64,000 nucleotides of DNA from CAVTYH01 sp963738835 (GTDB lineage: Bacteria; Planctomycetota; Planctomycetia; Pirellulales; JADZDJ01): NCBI GenBank assembly GCA_963738835.1, contig CAVTYH010000001.1, positions 1,488,001 through 1,552,000 of the forward strand, given 5' to 3'. The position numbers were made by a program, and so were the translations under genes. Below, piece after piece: positions 20,696 to 30,656 of the stretch; the stretch's first letter is position 1; each line of letters opens with the position of its first letter. The notes under the pieces were generated by a model. It was not told where the DNA came from. It worked only from the letters and a program-made list of their open reading frames with translations, and did not search any database.

Positions 20696-21730
20696 TCAGA
20701 ATCGCACGACGGCTCCACTGCCGGCAAAGAAATCGTCGGCGACTTCGTTCAATCCAACCCCAGCTTCAATATCGAGTTGGATGTTGTTCGTTACATGGTA
20801 GGTAAATCCGCTGTCGAAGTAGTATTGCACTTGTTCGATGGTGTGGCCGGTTGGTGATAGCAGGTACAACTCGGTATAGCACGATAACTTTTTGGTGAGT
20901 TCGAAATCGAACGAGCCCGATTGGGCAAACTCGACAAAACCGTTGCCGATATCGTCACGATCGCGGGCGGCTCCAGTGGTCATACCGAGCGAGATTTTCT
21001 TGGTAATGTTCCACCCATAAGCCAATAGCAGTCCGGGCGTGACGTCACCTTTCGTAAAGGCAGGACTGCCAGTCGGCACGGTGAGCGATGGGATCAGGCC
21101 CATTTTCGGCAGAATACCTTCTTGGGGAGTAAGGCAGATTTTCATGCCCAAGTACAAATCGTCGCTGCCCTGCATGTGCTGGCGTCCGGGCACGTTGGGC
21201 AGTTTGACATCGTTCGTTTCGTAATTGTAAGCGATGCGGAATTCAAACCACTCCGCGATCATGCCGATGCGCCATAAAGTTTGTGGGAATGAATTATTGG
21301 CCGTTTGCACGCCTGCGCTGCTGTCGTGGGTAAATGTGTAACCCGATTCAATTTGCACAACGCCACGACCAACCGTCAGCGGCGACTCGGTAAAGTCGGG
21401 CCGATCGGCCTCGAGTGGCTCATCCATGCCAGGTGGGCCACCGGAAAAACTGGTGCCGTAGCTCCACTGCATCAGTGTTTTGCGCGGCTGGCAGCAGCAA
21501 GGGCCGTAGCTGCACTTCGGTTCTTCGGGTTTTTCGTCGTTGTCACTCTGGCCGCAGCAGTCGAAGATGCTGCCGGTGAGACACGAGCGTACCGGACAGG
21601 TGGCATCGTCCGCGCGGGCAATTCCAGCAGAGATATTAGATGCCCAAAATGAGACAAGTCCTACAATGACAGCCGACGTCGAACTAAACCAGAACAGCAT
21701 GGCAGCTGAATTCGCCAGAGGTCCCTCCAT
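20696..21730 (-). CDS. Outer-membrane MetA-pathway-type (transporter-like) protein
   Basis: The 344-residue protein has an N-terminal hydrophobic signal region (AAMLFWFSSTSAVIVGLVSFW) and a Cys-rich patch (CSYGPCCCQP). It then shows LEADRPDFTESPLTVGRGVV, the start of the family annotated as MetA-pathway of phenol degradation / putative transporter. Alternating beta strands with final FFAGSGAVVRF suggest an outer-membrane barrel. I prefer the ATG at 21730 because the signal peptide follows and GGGGGA lies upstream; an 18-residue extension to 21784 is possible. The substrate is unknown, and the family name does not imply phenol use here. Confidence 0.75.
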   Translation of the reverse strand: MEGPLANSAAMLFWFSSTSAVIVGLVSFWASNISAGIARADDATCPVRSCLTGSIFDCCGQSDNDEKPEEPKCSYGPCCCQPRKTLMQWSYGTSFSGGPPGMDEPLEADRPDFTESPLTVGRGVVQIESGYTFTHDSSAGVQTANNSFPQTLWRIGMIAEWFEFRIAYNYETNDVKLPNVPGRQHMQGSDDLYLGMKICLTPQEGILPKMGLIPSLTVPTGSPAFTKGDVTPGLLLAYGWNITKKISLGMTTGAARDRDDIGNGFVEFAQSGSFDFELTKKLSCYTELYLLSPTGHTIEQVQYYFDSGFTYHVTNNIQLDIEAGVGLNEVADDFFAGSGAVVRF

Positions 21731-22028
21731 GAAACGGTTTCCCCCAGTTGAGATGTGGGATCCAGGAGGAACCGATGACCGCAAAGAAAAGATACGACGC
21801 TGTTGGTAGAAATCGGCGGTCTGGGCCCCATAACTGGAAAAATGGATGGTAAAGTGTTCCAGATTTCACGAGGCTGTCGTCAGCATAAAAGTCTTTTTTC
21901 GAGTGTTTTCTGGCGAAAAGTTGACCAAACCGCCAATGGCCGGTAGATTGCACTGAGGAACAGCACGCGTCGATTTCGGGCATCCGGATCGGGCGTTCAG
22001 CCATAGCTAACGAGGGTTGGCCTGAATT

Positions 22029-22586
22029 ATGGGCCTGACCTACTTTAAACGTTTCCGGATGGAACTCGACCTGCGGGGTCGAGATTTTTCTGCCATTCGT
22101 TTGCCCAATGGATTCTACTTTGTGCCTTGGGAAGCGTCACTTTTGGAAGCCCACGCGGAAGTAAAATTCCAAAGCTTTCGCGCGGAGATCGATTCCAATG
22201 TGTTCCCTTGTTTGGGCGAATACGCTGGCTGTGTGCGACTGATGGAAGAAATTGCTTCCAAACCAGGTTTTTTACCCATCGCCACTTGGTTGGTGGCTTC
22301 GAGCCTGGAACACAGTACCTCGAACCATTGTGGCACGGTGCAGGGTGTCATCGATCGCAACGGGATGGGATCGATTCAGAATCTCGGCATTGTGCCAGAA
22401 CATCGCCGACACGGTTTAGGTAATGCTTTGGTGCAAATGGCTCTGGCGGGCTTTCAACGTGCTGGTTTGCGCCGGGCGTTTCTGGAAGTGACAGCGCAAA
22501 ATTCTGGCGCAGTACGATTGTACAAGCGGCTGGGCTTTTCACGAGCCCGCACCGTGTACAAAGTGTGCGAGATTGCCTACGCTTAG
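22029..22586 (+). CDS. GNAT-family N-acetyltransferase
   Basis: A 185-residue protein whose C-terminal half holds the acetyl-CoA-binding motif A, IQNLGIVPEHRRHGLGNALV (Q/R-x-x-G-x-G/A pattern), followed by ALAGFQRAGLRRAFLEVTAQN and YKRLGFSRART, the classic end of the GNAT fold. The N-terminal half is less conserved and probably binds the substrate. The acceptor cannot be named. The gene is flanked by unrelated genes and its ATG at 22029 is the first in frame. Confidence 0.85.
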   Translation: MGLTYFKRFRMELDLRGRDFSAIRLPNGFYFVPWEASLLEAHAEVKFQSFRAEIDSNVFPCLGEYAGCVRLMEEIASKPGFLPIATWLVASSLEHSTSNHCGTVQGVIDRNGMGSIQNLGIVPEHRRHGLGNALVQMALAGFQRAGLRRAFLEVTAQNSGAVRLYKRLGFSRARTVYKVCEIAYA

Positions 22587-22713
22587 TCTGCGAATGGCGA
22601 CTCGTGTCTAGGCGCTTTGGCGCCCTTGCTAGACTGCGAAGCGTCATACATATCCCGTTAGGCGGAAGACACCACGCGCTCAGCCACGAAGACACCTACA
22701 GACTTTAATTCCT

Positions 22714-23955
22714 GTGCCACAGTCCATCCTTTCGCACGAATTCGACAACGGGTTGGTTTTGCTAGCCGAGCCAATGGATTCGGTGGAATCCGCCGCGTTT
22801 AGCGTGTTGGTGCCAGCCGGAGCGGCTTACGATCCCAACAACCGCAGCGGTCTGGCCACGCTAACCTGCGAAATGGCATTACGGGGCAGCGGTCCCCGCG
22901 ACAGTCGGCAATTCATTACGAATTTGGAAAACCTTGGCGTGCAGCGGGGAGAATCGGTTTCCTCGGCCCATGCAAGTCTGGGCGGTGCGACACTTGCCAA
23001 GAATCTGCCCGCGGCACTGCAGATCTACGCCGACTTACTACGTCGGCCGCATCTGCCGGAAGACGAGCTCGATGCTTGTCGACTAGTTGCTCTGCAAGAG
23101 CTGCGGGCAATCGAGGATGATCCTAGCCACAAAGTCATGCTGGAGTTGAAGCGCCGGCATTATCCGGAACCGTGGGGTCGGCCCAGCGAGGGGGAGCAAG
23201 CGTCGCTGGAAGCCATTTCAAATGACGATATAGGTCGGCACTTCGATCGGTATTATCGTCCCAACGGAACCATCATCGGCGTAGCCGGGCGTGTGGACTG
23301 GGCAGCGCTCAAGGATCAGGTTGGAGAGCTACTCGCCGATTGGATGCCGGCGCCAATTGACGAACCCAGCAATGGGCAGCGCGGGGTGAAAGTTGAACAT
23401 CTGGCACACGAATCGAATCAAACACAAATTGGCATCGCATTTCCCAGCGTACCGTATCGCCATCCCGATTATTTCCTGGCTTCCGGGGCCGTGGGCGTGC
23501 TCAGCGGCGGCATGAGTTCGCGTCTGTTTACCGAAGTCCGCGAAAAGCGCGGCCTCTGTTACAGCGTGTTTGCCAGTTACAACACGCAGCGCGACCGGGC
23601 ATGCATCTTGTGTTACGCAGGCACTAGCGCCGATAGGGCACAAGAAACCCTTGATGTAACGATGGGCGAACTTAATCGTCTGGCCAAAGGAATCTTGGCC
23701 GAAGAACTCGTGCGACTAAAAGCCCGCGTGAAAAGTGGGTTGATCATGCAGGGTGAATCAAGCTCGGCCCGTAGCGGAGCTATTGCCCGCGATTGGTATC
23801 ACTTGGGGCAAGCCCGCACGCTGGCGGAAATTGGAGCACTGGTTGATGCACTCACGGTCGAGAGCATCAACGAGTATCTTCAAGAGAACCCACCGAAAGA
23901 TTTCACAGTCGTGACTCTGGGGCCGGCGGCGTTGAAAATTCTCGGCGCGGCTTGA
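22714..23955 (+). CDS. M16-family peptidase subunit lacking the zinc motif
   Basis: M16 (insulinase/processing-peptidase) fold, 413 residues, starting at GTG 22714. Where active members have HxxEH, this protein reads TLTCEM (residues 49-54), so the zinc ligands are absent. The C-terminal half keeps SGGMSSRLFTEVREKRGLCYSV, the substrate-binding Arg/Tyr motif of the second M16 domain. In bacterial and mitochondrial pairs, such a subunit partners with an active one. The next gene, 84 bp downstream on the same strand, is that active partner, so the two probably form a heterodimer. Confidence 0.88.
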   Translation: MPQSILSHEFDNGLVLLAEPMDSVESAAFSVLVPAGAAYDPNNRSGLATLTCEMALRGSGPRDSRQFITNLENLGVQRGESVSSAHASLGGATLAKNLPAALQIYADLLRRPHLPEDELDACRLVALQELRAIEDDPSHKVMLELKRRHYPEPWGRPSEGEQASLEAISNDDIGRHFDRYYRPNGTIIGVAGRVDWAALKDQVGELLADWMPAPIDEPSNGQRGVKVEHLAHESNQTQIGIAFPSVPYRHPDYFLASGAVGVLSGGMSSRLFTEVREKRGLCYSVFASYNTQRDRACILCYAGTSADRAQETLDVTMGELNRLAKGILAEELVRLKARVKSGLIMQGESSSARSGAIARDWYHLGQARTLAEIGALVDALTVESINEYLQENPPKDFTVVTLGPAALKILGAA

Positions 23956-24039
23956 TCAGCAAAATCAAAACAGTCGAACAAACCTTGTGCGGCATGCGGC
24001 TGGATCGACGAGTAACAATAGAAAAGGGACCGAGCACCG

Positions 24040-25281
24040 ATGGTGAAATTCGAAACCGCGACTCTCGATAACGGCCTGGAAATTGTCGCGGAGTGCAATC
24101 CGGACGCTTACTCTACGGCGCTTGGTTTTTTCGTCAACACAGGGGCCCGCGATGAAAGCGATGATGTGTCGGGCGTCAGCCATTTCCTGGAACACATGGT
24201 TTTCAAAGGCACCCCGACGCGCAGCGCGGAAGACGTAAACCGCGAATTCGATGAAATGGGGGCTCATTACAACGCATTCACCAACGAGGAAAACACGGTT
24301 TACTACGCGGCCGTGTTGCCCGAATACCAGGAGCGAACGGTGCAGCTCTTGGCCGATATCATGCGACCATCGCTGCGGGACGAAGACTTTCACACCGAAA
24401 AGAAAGTGATCCTCGAAGAAATCAAAATGTACGATGACCAGCCGCCGTTTGGCGTGGACGACAAATGCCGGGCTGCGTTTTTCGGAAAGCATCCGCTGTC
24501 ACGCAGTGTGTTGGGCACAGCGCAAAGCGTGGGCGGTTTGCAGATCGATCAAATGCGGCAGTATTTTGAACGTCGCTACAGTCCCGGCAACATGTCGCTA
24601 GTGGGTTCGGGAAAAATTGATTTTCCCGAGCTCTGCCGCACCGCCGAAAAAATCTGCGGTGAGTGGAAGTCAATTGACACGGCTCGGCAAGTGCCGTCGG
24701 CGGCGACGAATGCCGGGTTTCATGTGGTTCATAAGGAAGCGGCCGCCCAGGAATACGCGATTCTCATGAGTGCCGGCCCGACGGCGACTGATGCCGATCG
24801 ATATGCCGCGAAGATTCTGGCCACCGTGTTGGGCGATGATTCAGGCAGTCGGCTGTATTGGGAATTGGTCGATCCCGGCTTGGCGGAGCATTGTAGCATG
24901 CACCACCACGAATACCTGGGCGCCGGGATGTTTTTGACCTATATGAGTTGCGATCCGGAATATGCCTCGGAAAATTTGGAAAGGATTTTTGAGGTCTATC
25001 GGCAGGCTAGCGAACAAGGAATCACCCAAGCAGAACTAGACCAGGCGAAGAGCAAAATCAATTCTCGCGTGGTGCTTTCCAGCGAACGACCGCGCGGCCG
25101 GCTGTTCACCGTGGGCATCAATTGGTCGCAGCGGCGCGAGTACCGCGGCGTGCGCGACGATTTGGATGCGATCGAGGCAATGACTTTGGAGAATATACGA
25201 GCGGTGCTGCAAAAGTACCCGCTCACCCGAGCCACGACGTTTGTCGTGGGACCGCTCTCGGAAGTGTCAGCGCCTGCATGA
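24040..25281 (+). CDS. M16-family zinc peptidase, active subunit
   Basis: A 413-residue peptidase. The inverted zinc motif is HFLEH at residues 48-52, with the third ligand expected at Glu126/127 in VILEEIKMYDD. The context SGVSHFLEHMVFKGTPTRS is near the processing-peptidase consensus. It cleaves peptides in a clamshell chamber. No signal peptide is evident, so a cytoplasmic location is likely. It lies directly after the inactive paralogue at 22714-23955, suggesting an alpha/beta pair. The domain order is active N-half then helper C-half (LGDDSGSRLYWELVDPGLAE). Confidence 0.93.
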   Translation: MVKFETATLDNGLEIVAECNPDAYSTALGFFVNTGARDESDDVSGVSHFLEHMVFKGTPTRSAEDVNREFDEMGAHYNAFTNEENTVYYAAVLPEYQERTVQLLADIMRPSLRDEDFHTEKKVILEEIKMYDDQPPFGVDDKCRAAFFGKHPLSRSVLGTAQSVGGLQIDQMRQYFERRYSPGNMSLVGSGKIDFPELCRTAEKICGEWKSIDTARQVPSAATNAGFHVVHKEAAAQEYAILMSAGPTATDADRYAAKILATVLGDDSGSRLYWELVDPGLAEHCSMHHHEYLGAGMFLTYMSCDPEYASENLERIFEVYRQASEQGITQAELDQAKSKINSRVVLSSERPRGRLFTVGINWSQRREYRGVRDDLDAIEAMTLENIRAVLQKYPLTRATTFVVGPLSEVSAPA

Positions 25282-25485
25282 TTGTTTCCTTGCCGAACCG
25301 ATGCCCGGCGACATTCGTAGAGCCAGCGCAGAGCCTAATCGATCGTTGACTGCCAGGAATCGAATTAGTCGCGATTCCAAAGCTGATTTTGAGTCCTAGC
25401 ACGTCGGTGGCAGAGCAGTTATATTGGCCATAACTTCAATCGCTGTCTAAAGATCGATCGCCTGGGCTGATGAAAAAGGAAATCC

Positions 25486-25776
25486 ATGTCGGCAGGGAAC
25501 AAACGGCGGACTGTGCATTACGCAGGCCGTGTTCAGGGAGTGGGATTTCGGTACACGGCGAAGTCGCTCGCCCAGCGATATCAGGTGACCGGTTACGTCC
25601 AGAATTCAGACGACGGCCGGGTTCGGTTGGAAATCGAAGGACCCAGTGAAGAAATCGACCGGTACCTGACCGAATTATCCGAAATAATGGGCCGCTACAT
25701 CCAAGATTTAACCGTCGTCAGCTCGGCAGCGACTGGCGAGTTTTCTGACTTCAGCGTCCTTTCCACGAGCAATTAA
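25486..25776 (+). CDS. acyP: Acylphosphatase
   Basis: A 96-residue enzyme that hydrolyses carboxyl-phosphate bonds such as acetyl phosphate or 1,3-bisphosphoglycerate. The phosphate-binding loop GRVQGVGFRYT has the catalytic Arg22, and GYVQNSDDGRV supplies the catalytic Asn40. Both residues are intact and the length is typical. It precedes the ABC-2 permease by 27 bp on the same strand, so the two may be co-transcribed. Confidence 0.92.
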   Translation: MSAGNKRRTVHYAGRVQGVGFRYTAKSLAQRYQVTGYVQNSDDGRVRLEIEGPSEEIDRYLTELSEIMGRYIQDLTVVSSAATGEFSDFSVLSTSN

Positions 25777-25803
25777 ATCCAGACACAAGTTCGCTCAGCA
25801 GTT

Positions 25804-27354
25804 ATGCACTTCTCGGGTTTCTCCGCGGTCTTGCTAGCCGCTAATCCAACGGCTTGGCTGACACCAATCTGGCTGATTGGCGTTGGGTGTTTGTTGGGTC
25901 TGGCAGTGTTGGCAGTGCTCTTTGGATTCGCGAAACTTTTGGTGCCAAAATTGGCCGCAGTTGCAGCCGACACTTTGAGAGAAGGCTTTGTGTTTCCGGT
26001 ACTGAGCGTCGCCGGGATTTTTGCAGGCTTTGCGATAGTTTCGCTGTTGCTACAGGCTGGCGGTGTCGGCTTTCTCCCCTTGAGCGACATTACCCGTTCG
26101 CTTTCTCGGCTGCCTAGGTCCGACTCCTTTCATAACGAATTCACAGTGCTGGCCGTTCCGAAAGAGGAACGCGGCGCCAAGCCGCAGGAGTTTTATCTCG
26201 ACTCCCGGCCCGAAGAAATCCGTTCGCTCGAGATTAGTTCGGACCAAGACTTGGAGTTTTACTTGCGTGACCCCGGTACATACAACCCTGGGGCAATCGC
26301 CCAAAAGATCACGCTGAACGGCAAAGAACCTTGGACTTGGTCTGTAAAGCCAGACTCCGGTAGCCCATTTTCCGGCCGTCGTGTCACACTGTTTGTGCTG
26401 AATCCGGCCGATCAAGCGGCCAAGCTGATCGTGAGTGGAGTAACAAGAGAGGAATATCCGCAGGTCGCGGTTGTGCTGTACACCGCCGCAGCGGTCGCGG
26501 GGGTGGTCTTATTTTATCTGGCTCTGCGACTGGCATTTCCGAAGATCATGGCCATCGCGTCAGCCACCTCGAAGGAAGCAGTCAGCCAGCCGTTATTTCA
26601 AGTGGTTCTGGCGGTTGGCGCCTTTGCACTCGTGGCTTTTATTTTCATTCCGTACAACACATTCGGCGAAGACGTGAAGATGCTGAAAATGGGAGCGCTT
26701 GAATGGATTATGGCCCTGGCAATTCTGGTCGCGGCCTGGACCGCAAGCGTTTCGGTGTCTGAGGAAATTGAAGGCCGCACTGCACTGACGGTGCTTTCCA
26801 AGCCGGTCAGCCGCATTCAATTCATCTTGGGCAAATTTTTCGGTGTCGTCCAAGCCGTGTCGATTTTGTACGTCATCTTGGGCACGATTCTACTGGTGAC
26901 GGTTTCGGGAAAAGTGGTCTATGACGTTCGGGAATCGGTTTTGCCCGATGCGCTGTGGACCGATTGCTTCGCCGAGATGATGGATATTGTGCCGGGTCTC
27001 GTTCTGGCATTCTTCGAGACCATTGTCATGGCTGCGATTAGCGTGGCAATCTCAACGCGGCTGCCAATGCTGCCAAATTTACTGATTTCGTTTTCGATTT
27101 ACGCCCTGGGCAATTTAGCGCCGCTGCTGGTTCAAGCCAAGGTGAACGATCCTTATGGAATCGTCCGATTTGTCGGACAGTTTTTCGCCACCATCTTGCC
27201 CGTGCTGGAAAACTTTAACATTCAGGCGGCCATTTCCGCAGGGCTGCCGGTGCCGATCAGCTATTTAGGCTGGGCGATGCTATACTGTTTCTTGTACAGC
27301 ACAATTGCCATGCTACTGGCATTGGCGCTGTTCGAAGACCGGGATTTGGCGTAA
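25804..27354 (+). CDS. ABC-2-type transporter permease
   Basis: A 516-residue membrane protein with N-terminal hydrophobic segments, a periplasmic-looking insert (about residues 100-215) and a C-terminal block of membrane helices. The segment VSEEIEGRTALTVLSKPVSRIQFILGKF is typical of ABC-2 permeases (E..GT...LL.KPVSR....GK). ABC-2 permeases export lipids, polysaccharides or drugs, or support gliding, but the substrate is not visible. A cognate ATP-binding gene is normally adjacent. Here none is, apart from the degenerate ABC protein 139 bp downstream. Confidence 0.8.
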   Translation: MHFSGFSAVLLAANPTAWLTPIWLIGVGCLLGLAVLAVLFGFAKLLVPKLAAVAADTLREGFVFPVLSVAGIFAGFAIVSLLLQAGGVGFLPLSDITRSLSRLPRSDSFHNEFTVLAVPKEERGAKPQEFYLDSRPEEIRSLEISSDQDLEFYLRDPGTYNPGAIAQKITLNGKEPWTWSVKPDSGSPFSGRRVTLFVLNPADQAAKLIVSGVTREEYPQVAVVLYTAAAVAGVVLFYLALRLAFPKIMAIASATSKEAVSQPLFQVVLAVGAFALVAFIFIPYNTFGEDVKMLKMGALEWIMALAILVAAWTASVSVSEEIEGRTALTVLSKPVSRIQFILGKFFGVVQAVSILYVILGTILLVTVSGKVVYDVRESVLPDALWTDCFAEMMDIVPGLVLAFFETIVMAAISVAISTRLPMLPNLLISFSIYALGNLAPLLVQAKVNDPYGIVRFVGQFFATILPVLENFNIQAAISAGLPVPISYLGWAMLYCFLYSTIAMLLALALFEDRDLA

Positions 27355-27493
27355 GAATCGCCTTTCTAAGACGGAGCGAAATGAGAGCACGACCGACGGC
27401 CAAATTCCGATGACCAGAAATTGAACATCTCGCTTGCGGCATTGGCAAGTCGCGACGGGAATCGGTCCATCGGCCATTGGAAATCGATCTCTC

Positions 27494-29434
27494 ATGCGTT
27501 ATCAGTCGTTTGCTCGAACCCGTCGCTTCGGAGTCCGATCGGTTGGAAGCGCCGTAGAAGTTGGCCTTTCGGGCGTCTTCGCCGCCGTCTTACTTGCGCT
27601 GCTCGTTTTGTTGTTGCCGCTATTGGCGGAGTTGCTTTCCACCGGCGGTTCATTGACGGTTCCTGCGGGTGAGGTATCTACGCTCAACAAATTGGGCGTG
27701 ACCTCGGTGTCGGCCGACGCCAAGATTGCGCATTTCGAGCGATGCGGCATGTTGCCAGTCGTCTGGCGGACGCGTAATTCTTGGATCGGACCGAGCATTC
27801 GCGAGTTTTATTTCCAGTTTGCACCGGCGCACAGTAATCAGGGCTATTTGCTTACGCTGATCATCGCAATTTGGCTCTTATCACTTCTGTCAGCTGGCGC
27901 GTTGTACTGGCTCGACGCGGCCGCGCAGCGGTCGGCCTCTAAAGTTGCCAGCGCCCTTCGTCGGCAGATTTATTCGCAGGCGCAGCGATTGGGCGCGGGA
28001 GATCTGTTCGTCGGCCAAAAGCTGATCTCCGTGGAATTGTTCGTGAACAAGTCCGACGCGGTAAGGCGCGGCCTGAGCGTCTGGTGGCGGGCATTTCCAC
28101 ATGCGGCGTGCTTTGCGCTGTTAATGTTAGGGTTGGCGCTGGCTGTCGATTTCTGGCTGGCACTGGCGACGGTTCTGCTGGTGATTATCAGTTGGTGGAT
28201 CTTCAGCGAATTGCGCCACAAATCGCGACAAACCGCCAGCGCGCTTTCGGGACGAGCGAGGCAGGTTTTCAAACTACTTGTCGAGCATTTGCAGCAAAAT
28301 CGGTTGCTCGGCAATTGGACCACCGAAAGTGCCAGTGACGCCGCTGCGTTTGACGAGCAATTGCGGCGCTATGAAAGCACAGTGCTGGCGGAAGAATCGA
28401 CCACCTCAGTGCTTGGTCCCATGATCACTTTTTTTGTGCTCGTCGGCGTTGGTGTGGTGCTGCTGTTGGCGGGTTTTAATGTCTTGCGCGAGTCGCCGAG
28501 GCTCACAGTTCACGATTTTGTACTGCTGGCGTCCGCGCTGCTGGCAATGGTTTATCCGCTGGTAAAGTTTGAACAATTGGCAGCCGCTCTGCCGGACGCA
28601 GATCGCGCAGCTGCCGAAATCTTTACCTACCTTGATCGCGAGCCTCGCATTGGTCAACTGCCCGACGCGGCTCCGCTGGAACTGCTGGGCCATCAGATCG
28701 CACTCGACCATGTGACCTTGGCCGACATTACGGGTCATCCTCTATTGGACGACGTTTCTTGCAGTTTACCCGCCGCGCGTCAGACGGTCATCTTCTCGTC
28801 AAATGATGTCACGCCACTGGCCATCGCGGGATTGCTGCCGCGATTTTGCGATCCAGCGGCCGGGCAAGTCTTGTTCGATAATCGCGACCTGCGTCTGGCA
28901 ACGATTGACTCGGTGCGCCGGCAAGTATCGTTGCTGTTGCCCGAGAATCTCATCGCCAGCGGCACGTTGGCGGAAAACATTGTCGGCGATCATCGCCATT
29001 ATTCCTCCGATGAAATTCTTTCGGCGGTTAAACTTGCGCATGCGTATGAGTTCATCCAATCGCTGCCCGAAGGATTGGAGACGGTCGTCGGACCCCATGG
29101 TCTGCCGCTGAATGCTGGCCAGGCAATTCGCGTGGGCTTGGCACGGGTTGCATTGCGGCGGCCATCGGTGGTGGTGATTGAAGAACCGCGCAAAGCGCTC
29201 GACCAGGCGACGGCAGAAAGAGTCTCGGACGCATTGGAGCGTGTGTCCCAAGGCCGGACGCTCGTAATTCTTGCCCGGCGCCTGGCAACCCTTCGCTCAG
29301 CACAGCGGATTTTGCTATTTCACGAAGGTCGGTTGCTAGCCGACGGCACACATCAGGAGTTGTTGCAGCACAACGACCTGTATCGCCACTTGAATTACGT
29401 GCGGTTCAGCGAATTCCGCGACAAAATCCATTGA
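27494..29434 (+). CDS. ABC exporter-like fusion protein with degenerate nucleotide-binding domain
   Basis: A 646-residue half-transporter: an N-terminal six-helix exporter domain (hydrophobic blocks from about residue 20 to 370) and a C-terminal nucleotide-binding domain. The domain is clearly homologous (DPAAGQVLFDNRDLRLATID, then a Q-loop-like RRQVSLLLPENLIASGTLAENI) but its motifs have decayed. The Walker A position reads VIFSSNDVTPLA (432-443) with no GK[ST], the signature is LNAGQ (539-543), and the H-loop has Arg595 instead of His. Walker B keeps VVVIEEP with Glu563/564. ATP hydrolysis at its own site looks unlikely. ATG 27494 is the best start because a basic N-terminus precedes the first helix. 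It may act with the neighbouring ABC-2 permease; that is inference. Confidence 0.8.
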   Translation: MRYQSFARTRRFGVRSVGSAVEVGLSGVFAAVLLALLVLLLPLLAELLSTGGSLTVPAGEVSTLNKLGVTSVSADAKIAHFERCGMLPVVWRTRNSWIGPSIREFYFQFAPAHSNQGYLLTLIIAIWLLSLLSAGALYWLDAAAQRSASKVASALRRQIYSQAQRLGAGDLFVGQKLISVELFVNKSDAVRRGLSVWWRAFPHAACFALLMLGLALAVDFWLALATVLLVIISWWIFSELRHKSRQTASALSGRARQVFKLLVEHLQQNRLLGNWTTESASDAAAFDEQLRRYESTVLAEESTTSVLGPMITFFVLVGVGVVLLLAGFNVLRESPRLTVHDFVLLASALLAMVYPLVKFEQLAAALPDADRAAAEIFTYLDREPRIGQLPDAAPLELLGHQIALDHVTLADITGHPLLDDVSCSLPAARQTVIFSSNDVTPLAIAGLLPRFCDPAAGQVLFDNRDLRLATIDSVRRQVSLLLPENLIASGTLAENIVGDHRHYSSDEILSAVKLAHAYEFIQSLPEGLETVVGPHGLPLNAGQAIRVGLARVALRRPSVVVIEEPRKALDQATAERVSDALERVSQGRTLVILARRLATLRSAQRILLFHEGRLLADGTHQELLQHNDLYRHLNYVRFSEFRDKIH

Positions 29435-29482
29435 GGTCACGTTTTTGGTTTCTTTGGCTTCGCCGTACACACCCTGGGGCAC

Positions 29483-30608
29483 TTAGCCGGCCTCACGTCG
29501 CAGCTGTGGCATGTCGATCGGCCGTGGCCAATGTGGGCCGCGCAAGATCGGTGAGGCTGGCATGACGTGCGGCCCATTGCGGCCATCGGCGCGGCCGTCC
29601 CAGCGATGTTGATGGATGGCTTCGAGAATCTGTTCTGCCACGGCCAATACCTCCCGGCCCTGTTGGCCTGTGACGCGAGGTTCGCGATGTTCGCGGATGC
29701 TGGTGGCAAAATCGTTCAGTTCTTCAAGCAAGGCGTTCTTTTCTGGGGCCTCGAATCGCTCGAGCTGCAACAAATCTTCGAACAAATGATCTTTCAGATG
29801 CGCTCGGGCGTCCGGCCCGACGTCATCCAAATCGAATTCGCGCTGCAGCAGTTCACTCACGGGTCGCACGGCGGCCGCGGTTCGATTCGCCATATCCAGG
29901 GTGACGCAGCCGCGCTCTGACCACACTTGCATTTGCCGCAGCGGCTTATAGCTTACTCGTGACGCGCGTAAGATTGGCGACGCAGCCATTGGCGAACTCC
30001 AGCCGCGCCTGGGCGAGATCTTCATTGCTGCCGAGAACCGAAATGCCGAAAGCCTGCACGTTCCGCACAGGTGAATGAGCAAAGTGCAATGCCAAATCAA
30101 GGTCGTGGATCATCAAATCGAGCACGACGCCGATGTCTGTGGATCGAAAGGTGTATCCGCTGCAACGTGCGGCTTCAATGTATTTCGGATCGCGCACCAA
30201 CGGCAAAACTTCCGGCTGATTCCAGGACGGGTTGAATCGCTCGATATGTCCCACTTGCACGATGGCACCTTGTCGACATGCCGCGGCCAGCATCGCGTCG
30301 GCTTCGGCGACCGTCGTAGCCAGTGGCTTCTCTACGAGCAGGTGGATTCCCCGCTCCAATAGTTCCACACTGACGACGTGATGAAAGCGCGTCGGCGTGG
30401 CCACCACCGCGGCGTCGATTTTGTCGAGCAGGTCATGATAATCGGCCAGAACCGGCGCTTGGCAATGTGCTTCCGCCAACCGGCGTGCTTCAGGCAGTGG
30501 ATCGACCACGCCGACCACATCGACGCCTTCGACCTGTTGCGCCAATCGGGCGTGGATACGCCCCAGATGTCCTGCGCCAATTACCGCCAGGCGAATCCGC
30601 TGGGTCAT
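29483..30608 (-). CDS. Gfo/Idh/MocA-family NAD(P)-dependent oxidoreductase, with one frameshift
   Basis: Rossmann-fold sugar oxidoreductase. The N-terminus RLAVIGAGHLGRIHARLAQQ binds NAD(P), and VEKPLATTVAEADAML carries the conserved EKP. A C-terminal alpha/beta domain follows. The N-terminal frame stops at 29946 after VANLTRVTSKL. The continuing frame reads SRVSYKPLRQMQVWSERG and ends at 29483. One extra base near 29960-29966 accounts for it. Corrected length is about 375 residues. It directly follows lpxA (48 bp). In other bacteria a Gfo/Idh enzyme beside lpxA (GnnA) oxidises UDP-GlcNAc at C3 for amide-linked lipid A. No GnnB transaminase is visible here, so that role is only a suggestion. 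Confidence 0.85.
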
Positions 30609-30656
30609 GGTGTTAGTTCCAAAATGGCAGTCGCTTGCTTGTCCGCAGACTAAGAG

